Assembly: GCA_012520975.1 (NCBI GenBank)
Contig: JAAYNF010000131.1
Location: 1-42,415 of the forward strand
Source: Clostridiaceae bacterium
GTDB taxonomy: Bacteria > Bacillota > Clostridia > Saccharofermentanales > UBA5734
DNA: 42,415 bases
Direction of reading: 5' to 3'
A program made the position numbers and the translations under genes. Shown piece by piece: positions 33,309 to 40,977 of the stretch. Within the stretch, counting starts at the first letter, position 1. Each line of letters starts with the position of its first letter. Below the pieces are notes generated by a model, which saw only the letters and a list, made by a program, of their open reading frames with translations, did not search any database and was not told the origin of the DNA.

Positions 33309-34760
33309 TTGAGGACCGTTAAAACACAACGGGGAACCGCAATAGTGCTTCTGATTATCGGTCTGCTCATGTTGACGGCCGGATCGGTCGACCCTGCGTT
33401 GGTCGCTGCAAGGCCTGTTCAGGCAACCGAATTGACCGATCAATCCGACCCGGATCCTGCGGCCGAAGAAGAAGAACCGACCAAGCAGATCGACCTTTAT
33501 CCAACGATAAGCCACTCTTCGGTTTCGGCTCTTGCAATCGAAACCAGTCGCCAAAGGACCCTATACACCAAACAAATCAACCCTCGCATCCATATGCCGG
33601 CCGCGTCCAAAATCATGACTGCGTTGATCGCCTGCGAACGTTTAAAAACCGATGTTCAAGTGACGATCAGCAAGGTAGCGGCCGAGGTGGGCGCGCAGGA
33701 AAAGACTCCGGACGGAGTTATTCTCCATTCAGGAGATAAATATCCGTTGGGTTATTTGCTGGCCCGCCTGATTTATTATGATTCTGACGCGGCGGCATTG
33801 GCCATCGCGGAACAGATCTCCAATGTTGAGGAACAGTTTGTCGAAATCATGAATGCCCGGGCAACGGCTTTTCGTATGACCGGCACCGTTTTCAAAAACA
33901 GCACCGGCGATCTGGTCTACGATATGTCCGCCACCGGCATTTCCAAATCGAATCCCGGTTCTGCTCTTCTGCAATACACCACCCTGCCGGACATGGCTCT
34001 CCTCTTCCTTCAGGCCATCGCCAATCCGGTTTTTTTTGAATATCTGACCACTCCTTCCAGATATTTTGTCCTCAGCGAATCGTCAATTGTCGTCATGCGC
34101 AATAGAATGTCCGGTATCTGGACGCGATCGGAAGGATTGATCAACGGCGTTTTTTATAGTCAATGGGCCAACAGCAGTTTTATGGCCGCAATAGGAACGG
34201 TTAACGACATCAACACGATTGTCCTGACTTACATGGGCAATCCCGATGAGGCCGACAATGATCTGATGGCCATCTTTCAGGCCTGCGAATCCTTTTACAC
34301 TAGGTCACCGTTGGTGATGGCCGGTGATTTGTTTGCCGGCACCACAGAGCAAACCGTTGATGGTGAATCTTTTGGCTTGGTGTTCAAAAACACCGTTTAT
34401 TACGTGCATCCGCACAGCAATGACTGGTTGAAACAGACCATTCGCTACAAGTCGCTGGGGCCTTTTAACCGGCCGATTCTGCGTAGCATGACGGTAGGGC
34501 AGGTCGTCTTTGAGCTCGTGGACGGAACTCAAATCGCCGTTGATGTCGCACCCGACCGGCAGATCCTTTCCAGCATTTCGATTATCGACAATGTGCTCAG
34601 CGGACTGCAGCGAAACAGCAACCTGGCCACCGTTCTGATCATTGCCGGGTTGTTCCTGATCATCGTGATGTTGATCCGCGTCATTGTAGGAATTGATCGT
34701 GTCCGCCAATTGACCAAACGAATCCGATCGGAAAAGCGCAACCGGCGTCCGGAAAATTAA
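33309..34760 (+). CDS. DacF-like S11 (penicillin-binding) protein lacking all active-site motifs
   Basis: Resembles D-alanyl-D-alanine carboxypeptidases of family S11, which trim peptidoglycan stem peptides. The surrounding fold is well conserved ('KIMTALIACE', 'DAAALAIAEQI', 'FVEIMNARATAF'), but every catalytic motif is altered. SxxK is Ala98-Ala-Ser-Lys101 ('MPAASKIMTA'), SxN is Tyr157-Asp-Ser159, and KTG is Ile278-Asn-Gly280 ('GLINGVF'). It has an N-terminal signal or anchor helix (about 10-26), an acidic linker (43-60) and a C-terminal membrane helix ('VLIIAGLFLIIVMLIRVIVG') with a basic tail. The start TTG 33309 is 6 bases after GGAGG; the TTG at 33303 touches the RBS. The frame is intact over 483 codons, so it is a probable pseudoenzyme and not a decaying gene. 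Confidence 0.82.
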   Translation: MRTVKTQRGTAIVLLIIGLLMLTAGSVDPALVAARPVQATELTDQSDPDPAAEEEEPTKQIDLYPTISHSSVSALAIETSRQRTLYTKQINPRIHMPAASKIMTALIACERLKTDVQVTISKVAAEVGAQEKTPDGVILHSGDKYPLGYLLARLIYYDSDAAALAIAEQISNVEEQFVEIMNARATAFRMTGTVFKNSTGDLVYDMSATGISKSNPGSALLQYTTLPDMALLFLQAIANPVFFEYLTTPSRYFVLSESSIVVMRNRMSGIWTRSEGLINGVFYSQWANSSFMAAIGTVNDINTIVLTYMGNPDEADNDLMAIFQACESFYTRSPLVMAGDLFAGTTEQTVDGESFGLVFKNTVYYVHPHSNDWLKQTIRYKSLGPFNRPILRSMTVGQVVFELVDGTQIAVDVAPDRQILSSISIIDNVLSGLQRNSNLATVLIIAGLFLIIVMLIRVIVGIDRVRQLTKRIRSEKRNRRPEN

Positions 34761-34767
34761 TGTCTTG

Positions 34768-35313
34768 TTACGGGATACGCCGGATCCGGGCCGCATAAAA
34801 TTGGATCAGCAAACTCAGCACCAAATCAAATAACAGCACCGCTGCCTGAACTGCGACAGGAAAAACATACCAAAAGAATGGGAATTTTTCGGCCAATGCC
34901 CACACATCGGCTCGGACGAAAAAAAGAATGACCATGCCCGTCAGAATATTACCGACGACCAGCTTAAGCAAGGTTGCCGCGACGCGGCCAAAACGCTGGT
35001 CAATGATCGCCCTAAGCAGAGGATAGGGACCGAAGAAAAAGATAAAGGGAAAGGAAACGGCTAGGCCGGGCCAGGCCAAACTAAGCAGCGCAGCAGCCAG
35101 ATATGCGATCGCCGCCATGCCCACCCCTCCCTCGATAACCGCGATGGCCAAACATAACGCGGTCAATGCCAAGATAAACAAGTTCGCCGTCGGTAAGATC
35201 TGTTTAAGAAACAGCAACAAAATGATCAAGGCGACCAAAAGGCCGCCATAACTTAATCGCCTGACCAAACGTCGGTTTTTATCCGGATCAGCAGCAGCCA
35301 CAGAGGTCACCAC
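34768..35313 (-). CDS. Polytopic membrane protein of unknown function (DUF5685/J-protein cluster)
   Basis: A 181-aa very hydrophobic protein with about five or six transmembrane segments from residue 22 to 172 and a basic C-terminal end ('YAARIRRIP'). I do not recognise a family; the size and hydrophobic pattern recall small integral proteins such as ECF S-components, but no diagnostic motif is seen. It starts with GTG (35313 or 35310) inside the end of the J-domain gene, a 26-base overlap, and so is translationally coupled to it. A later GTG at 35301 would also be possible. It converges on the DacF-like gene with only 7 bases between the stops. Confidence 0.7.
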   Translation of the reverse strand: MVTSVAAADPDKNRRLVRRLSYGGLLVALIILLLFLKQILPTANLFILALTALCLAIAVIEGGVGMAAIAYLAAALLSLAWPGLAVSFPFIFFFGPYPLLRAIIDQRFGRVAATLLKLVVGNILTGMVILFFVRADVWALAEKFPFFWYVFPVAVQAAVLLFDLVLSLLIQFYAARIRRIP

Positions 35314-35686
35314 CCATACACTCGCAACAGGAATCGGCGCAGCAAAGACAACTCAAAGCATTGCAGATATCGTTGACATCGGATCCGCCCTGCCGATAAT
35401 AGGGACCATATCGCTGTTGTTGCTGCCATGGTTGTTGCTGCTGCCACTGCTGTCCGGCCGTGTAATCAGGGTTGGTGTAACGTTGTCCCTGTTTATGATT
35501 GGGATTGGTCAACCGGTCGTAAGCTTCGTTGATCTCCTGCATTTTTTCCTTGGCAAGGTTTTCCAGCGGATGGTCCTTATAGTTGTCAGGATGATATTTT
35601 TTGACCAGTTCACGATATGCTTTTTTTATTTCTTCCTGTGTTGCGCCGGGTTTGACCCCCAGCACTTCATAGGGTGATTTAGCCAT
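35288..35686 (-). CDS. J-domain protein with a cysteine-rich tail
   Basis: A 132-aa small J-domain co-chaperone. The J-domain occupies residues 1-65 ('[17 protein letters not shown]', HPD in '[10 protein letters not shown]'). It is followed by a Gln/Tyr-rich linker ('[13 protein letters not shown]'). The last 26 residues contain ten cysteines (for example [11 protein letters not shown] and CGCC). It lacks the G/F and zinc-finger domains of DnaJ, so it is a specialised recruiter of DnaK. The tail may bind metal or clusters, be disulfide-bonded, or be a membrane-proximal anchor. It lies 24 bases after the DUF5685 gene and overlaps the membrane protein gene. Similar trios occur in Clostridia to my knowledge, but the function is unknown. 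Confidence 0.88.
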   Translation of the reverse strand: MAKSPYEVLGVKPGATQEEIKKAYRELVKKYHPDNYKDHPLENLAKEKMQEINEAYDRLTNPNHKQGQRYTNPDYTAGQQWQQQQPWQQQQRYGPYYRQGGSDVNDICNALSCLCCADSCCECMGGDLCGCC

Positions 35687-35710
35687 GATGGTAATTCCTT
35701 TCCTAGTGGC

Positions 35711-36556
35711 TCACAGTCGAGTCGGTTTTTCTCCTCGCAGAATCCGTTGGCGGGTATCCGGAAGACCCAAGGTAAAGATGTTGGCGATGAGACCGCCATC
35801 CCGCCGATAAGGCAACAGCGCCGCGGTCCGATCCATCTCCAGCTCCAAATCGGCCAGCCTTTCTCCGGCAGCCGCACGAGCCGTGGCAAGATCCAGCCCA
35901 CCATAAGGGTTCCAGCTTCCATTATTGCAGTCACGCGTCCAATCGTCAATCGCATCCATCAGATAGATCCAGCAACCCAAGTGGCCTCCTAACAAACCAA
36001 TGGCCTGGCGGATCGGCTCATCCTCACAAACCAGTGTCGCGGACCGAGAAAAAATTTGGCTGAGCAGACCGCCAAACACGTTGCTCGCGGCCGGATCGGG
36101 GGGGCCGGACTCCAGCCGCCTTAAATCGTTCATGGCCGAGGCAATCCAACGGTCATAGGCGGGGAATCGGTTCACGGCTCGGCGGTAACTGCGTTTCAAA
36201 GCAATTTTCGCGATCCGGCCGGAAAAGGGATGCTCATCGGCCACATCATCCACCGCCTTGTACCAAGCAAATAAGACGGTCAGACCGGCGCAAAGCTCCA
36301 AAACCTCACCACCTCTGGCAATCGGCCGCTTGGCCAACGGGTTGAGAATACAGCCGGCCACCTCGTCCGTCGGCTGTTGTTGACTCAAAGACAGCAGCAA
36401 GACAGCAAGCATCGTCAGATCATAGTTTACACCAACACGAGGCAACTGACCGTAGTCATGACCGATCTGTTTGCAAATGCCACAGTAAATCGATTTGTAA
36501 CGCGTGAATTCCCTCATCAACAATTCGGGTTTCAGCGGGCGAACATAGCCAAACAT
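35711..36556 (-). CDS. DUF5685 family protein
   Basis: A 281-aa, mostly helical, soluble protein of unknown function. The N-terminus 'MFGYVRPLKPELLMREF' and the Cys-x-x-Cys motif 'YKSIYCGICKQIGHDYG' (about 20-36) are typical of DUF5685. 'VNYDLTMLAVLLL', 'YKAVDDVADE' and 'GCWIYLMDAIDDWTRD' contribute further conserved Asp/Tyr residues. The Cys and Asp residues suggest metal binding, and the repeated helical aspartates vaguely recall isoprenoid-synthase-like folds, but this is speculation. The ATG at 36556 has GGAGG directly upstream. It heads a three-gene unit with the J-domain protein and the membrane protein. Confidence 0.85.
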   Translation of the reverse strand: MFGYVRPLKPELLMREFTRYKSIYCGICKQIGHDYGQLPRVGVNYDLTMLAVLLLSLSQQQPTDEVAGCILNPLAKRPIARGGEVLELCAGLTVLFAWYKAVDDVADEHPFSGRIAKIALKRSYRRAVNRFPAYDRWIASAMNDLRRLESGPPDPAASNVFGGLLSQIFSRSATLVCEDEPIRQAIGLLGGHLGCWIYLMDAIDDWTRDCNNGSWNPYGGLDLATARAAAGERLADLELEMDRTAALLPYRRDGGLIANIFTLGLPDTRQRILRGEKPTRL

Positions 36557-36683
36557 CAAGCCTCCGGATCATTTCAACAGTATTAAAGAAAGCTAATTTA
36601 TGTTATCATACTATGCAATTGCGAGTAAGGCTTTTTTGTAAACGAATCGTGGCCGAGGAACCGGCCGAAAGGAGAGCACCGCG

Positions 36684-38141
36684 ATGAATCTCACCACTGT
36701 CCGCACCCGTTTTGCCCCCAGCCCGACCGGCTTCATGCATGTCGGTAATCTGCGGACGGCTTTGTATGAATACCTGATCGCCAAATCAGCCGGCGGCTCT
36801 TTTGTTCTGAGAATCGAGGACACAGATCAAGACCGGCTTGTGGACGGCGCGATCGACATCATCTACAGAACTTTGCGCCAAGTAGGCCTTGTGCACGATG
36901 AAGGGCCGGATATCGGCGGGCCTTACGGACCGTATGTGCAAAGCCAGCGGTTGGCTTTGTATCAATCCTTTGCCCAAGAGCTGGTTCAGAGAGGACACGC
37001 CTACTTCTGTTTTTGCAGCCGGGAGCGGCTTGAAAGCCTCAAAAATCAGGCTGAAAACTCCGGGTTCTCCGGTTACGACCGTCACTGCCGCAATTTACCG
37101 GCAGAAGAATTGGAACGCCTTCTGGCGTCCGGCATCCCCTATGTTGTCCGACAGAAAATGCCGCTTACGGGATCCACAACGTTCACGGACGCGGTTTTCG
37201 GATCCATTACGGTGGAGAATAACGAACTGGAGGATCAGGTCCTGTTGAAATCCGACGGCTTTCCGACCTACAACTTCGCCAATGTCGTCGATGACCACAC
37301 CATGGCGATCACCCACGTTGTCCGAGGATCGGAATACCTTTCGTCGGTGCCGAAGTACAATTTGCTTTATGAGGCCTTCGGCTGGGAGATTCCAACCTAT
37401 GTCCACTTGCCGCTGATCGTCGGTCAGGATGGTCGGAAACTGTCAAAACGACATGGTTCAACCAGCTTTGACGATTTGGTGGCCGAAGGATACCTGCCCG
37501 AGGCGATCATCAATTATATCGCCATGCTTGGCTGGTGCCCCGCGGATAACCGCGAAATTTTCTCCCTTTCGGAATTGTGTCGAAACTTCGATATAACCGG
37601 TATCAGCAAATCACCTTCGGTTTTTGATTATGATAAACTCAGCTGGTTCAACGCCGAATACCTGCGGAGGATGCAACCGGCTGATTTTCTCGAACTGATC
37701 CGTCCTCATCTGGATCCGGCGTTCGGAGAAATGAAATATGACGGCCCGCTGCTGGCCGAACTGCTGCAGCCCAGATTGACCAAACTGAACCAAATTGGCG
37801 AAATGGTTGGCTTTTTGACGGTTCGCCAAGCATATGATCCGGCCTTGTTTACCAACAAAAAAAGCAAGTCGACACCGGAGCTGGCCATGTCTGTTTTACC
37901 ACAGGCAATCGAGACTTTATCTCATTTGCCCGACTGGAATCGAACAAGCATTCACGATGCGCTGATGACGGTAGCCGAACAGCTCGATCTGAAAACCGGA
38001 CAAGTGATGTGGCCTGTCCGTATTGCCGCTTCGGGTCAGGCGGTGACACCCGGCGGCGCCGTCGAAATTTTGGTTATCCTCGGTAAAGCCGAGTCGCTGG
38101 AGCGGCTTGGCATTGGATTGGATCTTCTGGCCAACCCCTGA
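36684..38141 (+). CDS. gltX: Glutamyl-tRNA synthetase
   Basis: Class I synthetase charging tRNA-Glu. The 485-aa length is standard. The HIGH-type motif is 'FAPSPTGFMHVGNLRTALYE' and the KMSKS-type motif is 'KLSKRHGSTSF' (about residue 252). 'RIEDTDQDR' and 'FCFCSRERLESL' are also typical. If it is discriminating, Gln-tRNA comes from the adjacent GlnRS. If it is non-discriminating, GatCAB is needed to correct Glu-tRNA-Gln. AAAGGAG precedes the ATG, after a small GC hairpin (GGCCG/CGGCC). No T-box leader is visible. It is followed by glnS after 27 bases. Confidence 0.97.
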   Translation: MNLTTVRTRFAPSPTGFMHVGNLRTALYEYLIAKSAGGSFVLRIEDTDQDRLVDGAIDIIYRTLRQVGLVHDEGPDIGGPYGPYVQSQRLALYQSFAQELVQRGHAYFCFCSRERLESLKNQAENSGFSGYDRHCRNLPAEELERLLASGIPYVVRQKMPLTGSTTFTDAVFGSITVENNELEDQVLLKSDGFPTYNFANVVDDHTMAITHVVRGSEYLSSVPKYNLLYEAFGWEIPTYVHLPLIVGQDGRKLSKRHGSTSFDDLVAEGYLPEAIINYIAMLGWCPADNREIFSLSELCRNFDITGISKSPSVFDYDKLSWFNAEYLRRMQPADFLELIRPHLDPAFGEMKYDGPLLAELLQPRLTKLNQIGEMVGFLTVRQAYDPALFTNKKSKSTPELAMSVLPQAIETLSHLPDWNRTSIHDALMTVAEQLDLKTGQVMWPVRIAASGQAVTPGGAVEILVILGKAESLERLGIGLDLLANP

Positions 38142-38168
38142 CATTGCCATCGCAAAGGAGCTCACACC

Positions 38169-39869
38169 ATGAACAGCAACAACGACCCGATCAACCCGAC
38201 GACAGACGATGTTTCTGCTAATTTCATCCACGACCTGATCGATGAGGATCTTGCGCCCGGGGGCCGATTTGCCGGCAAAACCGTCCATACGCGTTTCCCT
38301 CCGGAGCCAAACGGATATCTGCATATCGGCCATGCCAAAGCCATTGTCATTGATTTCGGCACCGCGGAAAAATACAACGGACTCTGTAATTTGCGCATGG
38401 ACGACACCAACCCAAGCACGGAAGACGTCGAATATGTGGAGGCCATTCAGAACGACATCCGTTGGCTGGGGTATGACTGGGGAGGCCGTTTCTATTACGC
38501 CTCGGATTATTTCCCTCAGATGTTTGATTTTGCCTGTCGTCTGATCGAGAAAGGGCTGGCCTATGTTTGCGAGCTGACCCCAAGCCAGATCCGGGCTACA
38601 CGAGGAACCCTAACCACACCGGCGACACCGAGTCCATATCGTGATCGGCCCGCCAGCGAGAGTCTGGATCTTTTTCGGCGGATGAGGGCCGGCGAATTTC
38701 CCGATGAAGCCATGACTTTGCGCGCAAAGATTGATTTAAATTCGGGGAATTTCAACATGCGCGACCCGGTGCTCTATCGCATTTTGCGCGCCCACCACCA
38801 CCGAACCGGTGATGACTGGTGCATCTATCCCATGTATGATTTTGCCCATCCGATTGAAGATGCCTTGGAAGACATCACGCACTCCCTGTGCTCCCTCGAA
38901 TTTGAAGACCACCGTCCCCTTTATGACTGGGTCATTGAGCATATCGACGCGCCCGCAAAGCCGCGGCAAATCGAATTTGCCAGATTGAATATCAATCACA
39001 CGGTTATGAGCAAGCGCAAACTTCGCATACTGGTGGAAGGCGGGCATGTCAGCGGCTGGGATGACCCGCGTATGCCGACATTGAGTGGTTTGCGGCGCCG
39101 AGGCTACACACCGGCGTCCATTCGAAACTTCATTGAGCGGATCGGCGTGTCCAAGGTCAACAGTATGGTGGACTATGCCTTCCTTGAACATTGTCTTCGC
39201 GAAGATCTCAATCAAAATGCCCGACGAGTAATGGCTGTTTTGCGGCCGATCAAACTGATTATCGACAATTATCCCGCCGACCGAAATGAAAAATTCCCTG
39301 TCGAGAACAATCCGGAACGCCCGGAGGATGGTGTTCGCGAGGTCAGTTTCTCACGAGAGCTTTGGATCGAGGCGGATGATTTTATGGAGACTCCGGCCAA
39401 GGGCTATTTCCGGCTTTTCCCCGGCAACGAAGTTCGTCTTAAATCAGCGTATATCGTCCGATGCACCGGCTGTAAAAAGGATGCCGATGGACAAGTGCGC
39501 GTTGTCCATGCCGAGTATGACCCGGCCACACGTGGGGGAAGCACACCGGATGGCCGGCGCATCCGAGGAACCATTCATTGGGTCGATGCGGCAACCGCGC
39601 AGACCGCCGAGATCCGGCTCTACGATAATTTGTTTTCAGTGGAGGATCCCGACACCGCGGACCAGGAAATCATCAATCATCTGAATCCCGATTCATTGGA
39701 GGTTCTTCCGGATTGCAAAATCGAGGCCTCTCTCCAAGGTTGCCGGCCCCCCGAAGCTTTCCAGTTTCTCCGCTTGGGCTATTTCTGTCCGGACAACGTG
39801 GACAGCCGGCCGGATGCGCTGGTTTTCAATCGCTCGGTATCCCTGAAAGACAGCTGGAGACCAAAATAA
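38169..39869 (+). CDS. glnS: Glutaminyl-tRNA synthetase
   Basis: Class I synthetase that charges tRNA-Gln directly. The 566-aa protein has the GlnRS-specific HIGH region 'RFPPEPNGYLHIGHAKAIV', 'LRMDDTNPSTEDVEYVE' and the KMSKS motif 'MSKRKLRILVEGG'. Its C-terminal anticodon-binding beta-barrels are complete. AAAGGAG stands 8 bases before the ATG. It is probably co-transcribed with gltX. GlnRS is not universal in Bacillota, and its presence with GatCAB in the same window suggests that GatCAB is used for Asn-tRNA or is partly redundant. The convergent hairpin at 39912 may end the transcript. Confidence 0.97.
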   Translation: MNSNNDPINPTTDDVSANFIHDLIDEDLAPGGRFAGKTVHTRFPPEPNGYLHIGHAKAIVIDFGTAEKYNGLCNLRMDDTNPSTEDVEYVEAIQNDIRWLGYDWGGRFYYASDYFPQMFDFACRLIEKGLAYVCELTPSQIRATRGTLTTPATPSPYRDRPASESLDLFRRMRAGEFPDEAMTLRAKIDLNSGNFNMRDPVLYRILRAHHHRTGDDWCIYPMYDFAHPIEDALEDITHSLCSLEFEDHRPLYDWVIEHIDAPAKPRQIEFARLNINHTVMSKRKLRILVEGGHVSGWDDPRMPTLSGLRRRGYTPASIRNFIERIGVSKVNSMVDYAFLEHCLREDLNQNARRVMAVLRPIKLIIDNYPADRNEKFPVENNPERPEDGVREVSFSRELWIEADDFMETPAKGYFRLFPGNEVRLKSAYIVRCTGCKKDADGQVRVVHAEYDPATRGGSTPDGRRIRGTIHWVDAATAQTAEIRLYDNLFSVEDPDTADQEIINHLNPDSLEVLPDCKIEASLQGCRPPEAFQFLRLGYFCPDNVDSRPDALVFNRSVSLKDSWRPK

Positions 39870-39911
39870 TCGGAGGTTCTTCGGCATTCAATGACCGGAC
39901 GTGTTCCATAG

Positions 39912-39933
39912 CACCGCCGCTTAATCGGCGGTG
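39912..39933. terminator. Hairpin between convergent glnS and galM
   Basis: An 8-bp perfect stem CACCGCCG / CGGCGGTG encloses a six-base loop that contains part of the galM stop codon. Neither side has a clear U-tract (AAAATATAAA on one side), so termination may be inefficient or factor-dependent. The position between convergent genes supports a bidirectional end signal. Confidence 0.5.
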
Positions 39934-40976
39934 AAAATATAAACGGTTTCCTGTTGGTATGGGTTGCCGGCTTTGTAAATCGGATCGGCAAACCCGGGAT
40001 GATGGACGGCGTCCGGGAAATATTGCGTTTCCAGGCAAAAGCCGTCACGGCGATCATAACGGACACCTTCTTTGCCGACCGTCGACGTCATCATATTACC
40101 GGAGTAAAACTGAAGACCGGGCAGCGTCGACACGACTTGCATGCGTCGACCGCTTTGGGGCTCGAAAACGGCGGCAACCGGTTGTTTGCGGTCGCGCAAG
40201 GATTCCCGCAGAACGAAATTATGATCAAAACCTCCCGCTGCCAACAGAACATCGGTCGTATCAAAGGCCGAACCAATGGACTTGGGCCGGCGAAAATCCA
40301 GCAGGGTTCCCGCAACCGGCAAAATCTGTCCGGTTGGAATGAGTTCGTCATCGGTCGGCGTGTAGAAATCCGCGGCTATTTGCACCTCGTGGCTGAAAAT
40401 ATTGCCACTCCCCTGCCCGGCGAGATTGAAATAACTGTGATTGGTCAGATTGATCACGGTGTCGGCATCGGAAGCGGCGGAAAAACGTATGATCAGCCGA
40501 TAATCCGAAGTCAGAATATAGGTCGCTTGAGCATTAAGATTACCGGGATAACCCTCTTCCCCATCCGGGCTATGATAATAAAAATTAACTCCGGGACCTT
40601 CGACGAATTGAGCTGCCTCGCCGCGCCAGACAACCTTGTCAAATCCTCGCTTCCCTCCATGGAGATGATTGCGCCCATCGTTGGCAAACAGGGCATATCG
40701 GCGATCGGAAATCGGCAGGTCGGCTCGGGCAATTCGGTTGCAGCATCGGCCGATGGTCGCTCCGAAATAGTCTTTGCCGTTTTCATAGGACGGCAAATCG
40801 TCATAACCAAGCACAACGTCCTGAAAATGGTGATCCCGATCCGGCATCATGAGACGCTGCAGTGTGGCTCCATAGGACAGCAACGTGCAAAAGGTACCAT
40901 TCTCCTGATAAATCGTAAAACTTTGAACATTCTGACCGGCCTGAGTATGACCAAAATCCCCGATGACAATACGCAT
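39921..40976 (-). CDS. galM: Aldose 1-epimerase (mutarotase)
   Basis: Interconverts the anomers of glucose/galactose-type sugars. The start is the ATG at 40976 with GGAGGAGAA upstream, giving 351 aa, the normal length; the 32 residues before it in the ORF track come from the repeat at the end of the upstream gene. Catalytic His residues are in 'GRNHLHGGKRGFD' and 'LTNHSYFNLAGQG', and the general-base Glu is in 'GFCLETQYFPDA'. It begins one base after the stop of the EIIC gene, so both are co-expressed and probably act on the same sugar. Confidence 0.95.
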   Translation of the reverse strand: MRIVIGDFGHTQAGQNVQSFTIYQENGTFCTLLSYGATLQRLMMPDRDHHFQDVVLGYDDLPSYENGKDYFGATIGRCCNRIARADLPISDRRYALFANDGRNHLHGGKRGFDKVVWRGEAAQFVEGPGVNFYYHSPDGEEGYPGNLNAQATYILTSDYRLIIRFSAASDADTVINLTNHSYFNLAGQGSGNIFSHEVQIAADFYTPTDDELIPTGQILPVAGTLLDFRRPKSIGSAFDTTDVLLAAGGFDHNFVLRESLRDRKQPVAAVFEPQSGRRMQVVSTLPGLQFYSGNMMTSTVGKEGVRYDRRDGFCLETQYFPDAVHHPGFADPIYKAGNPYQQETVYIFTAD

Positions 40977-40977
40977 A

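Noticed and set aside
36557-36683. T-box leader or clear promoter before gltX
   Set aside because: The gap is too short for a T-box and lacks the conserved T-box sequence; several AT-rich -10-like hexamers exist but none has a good -35.
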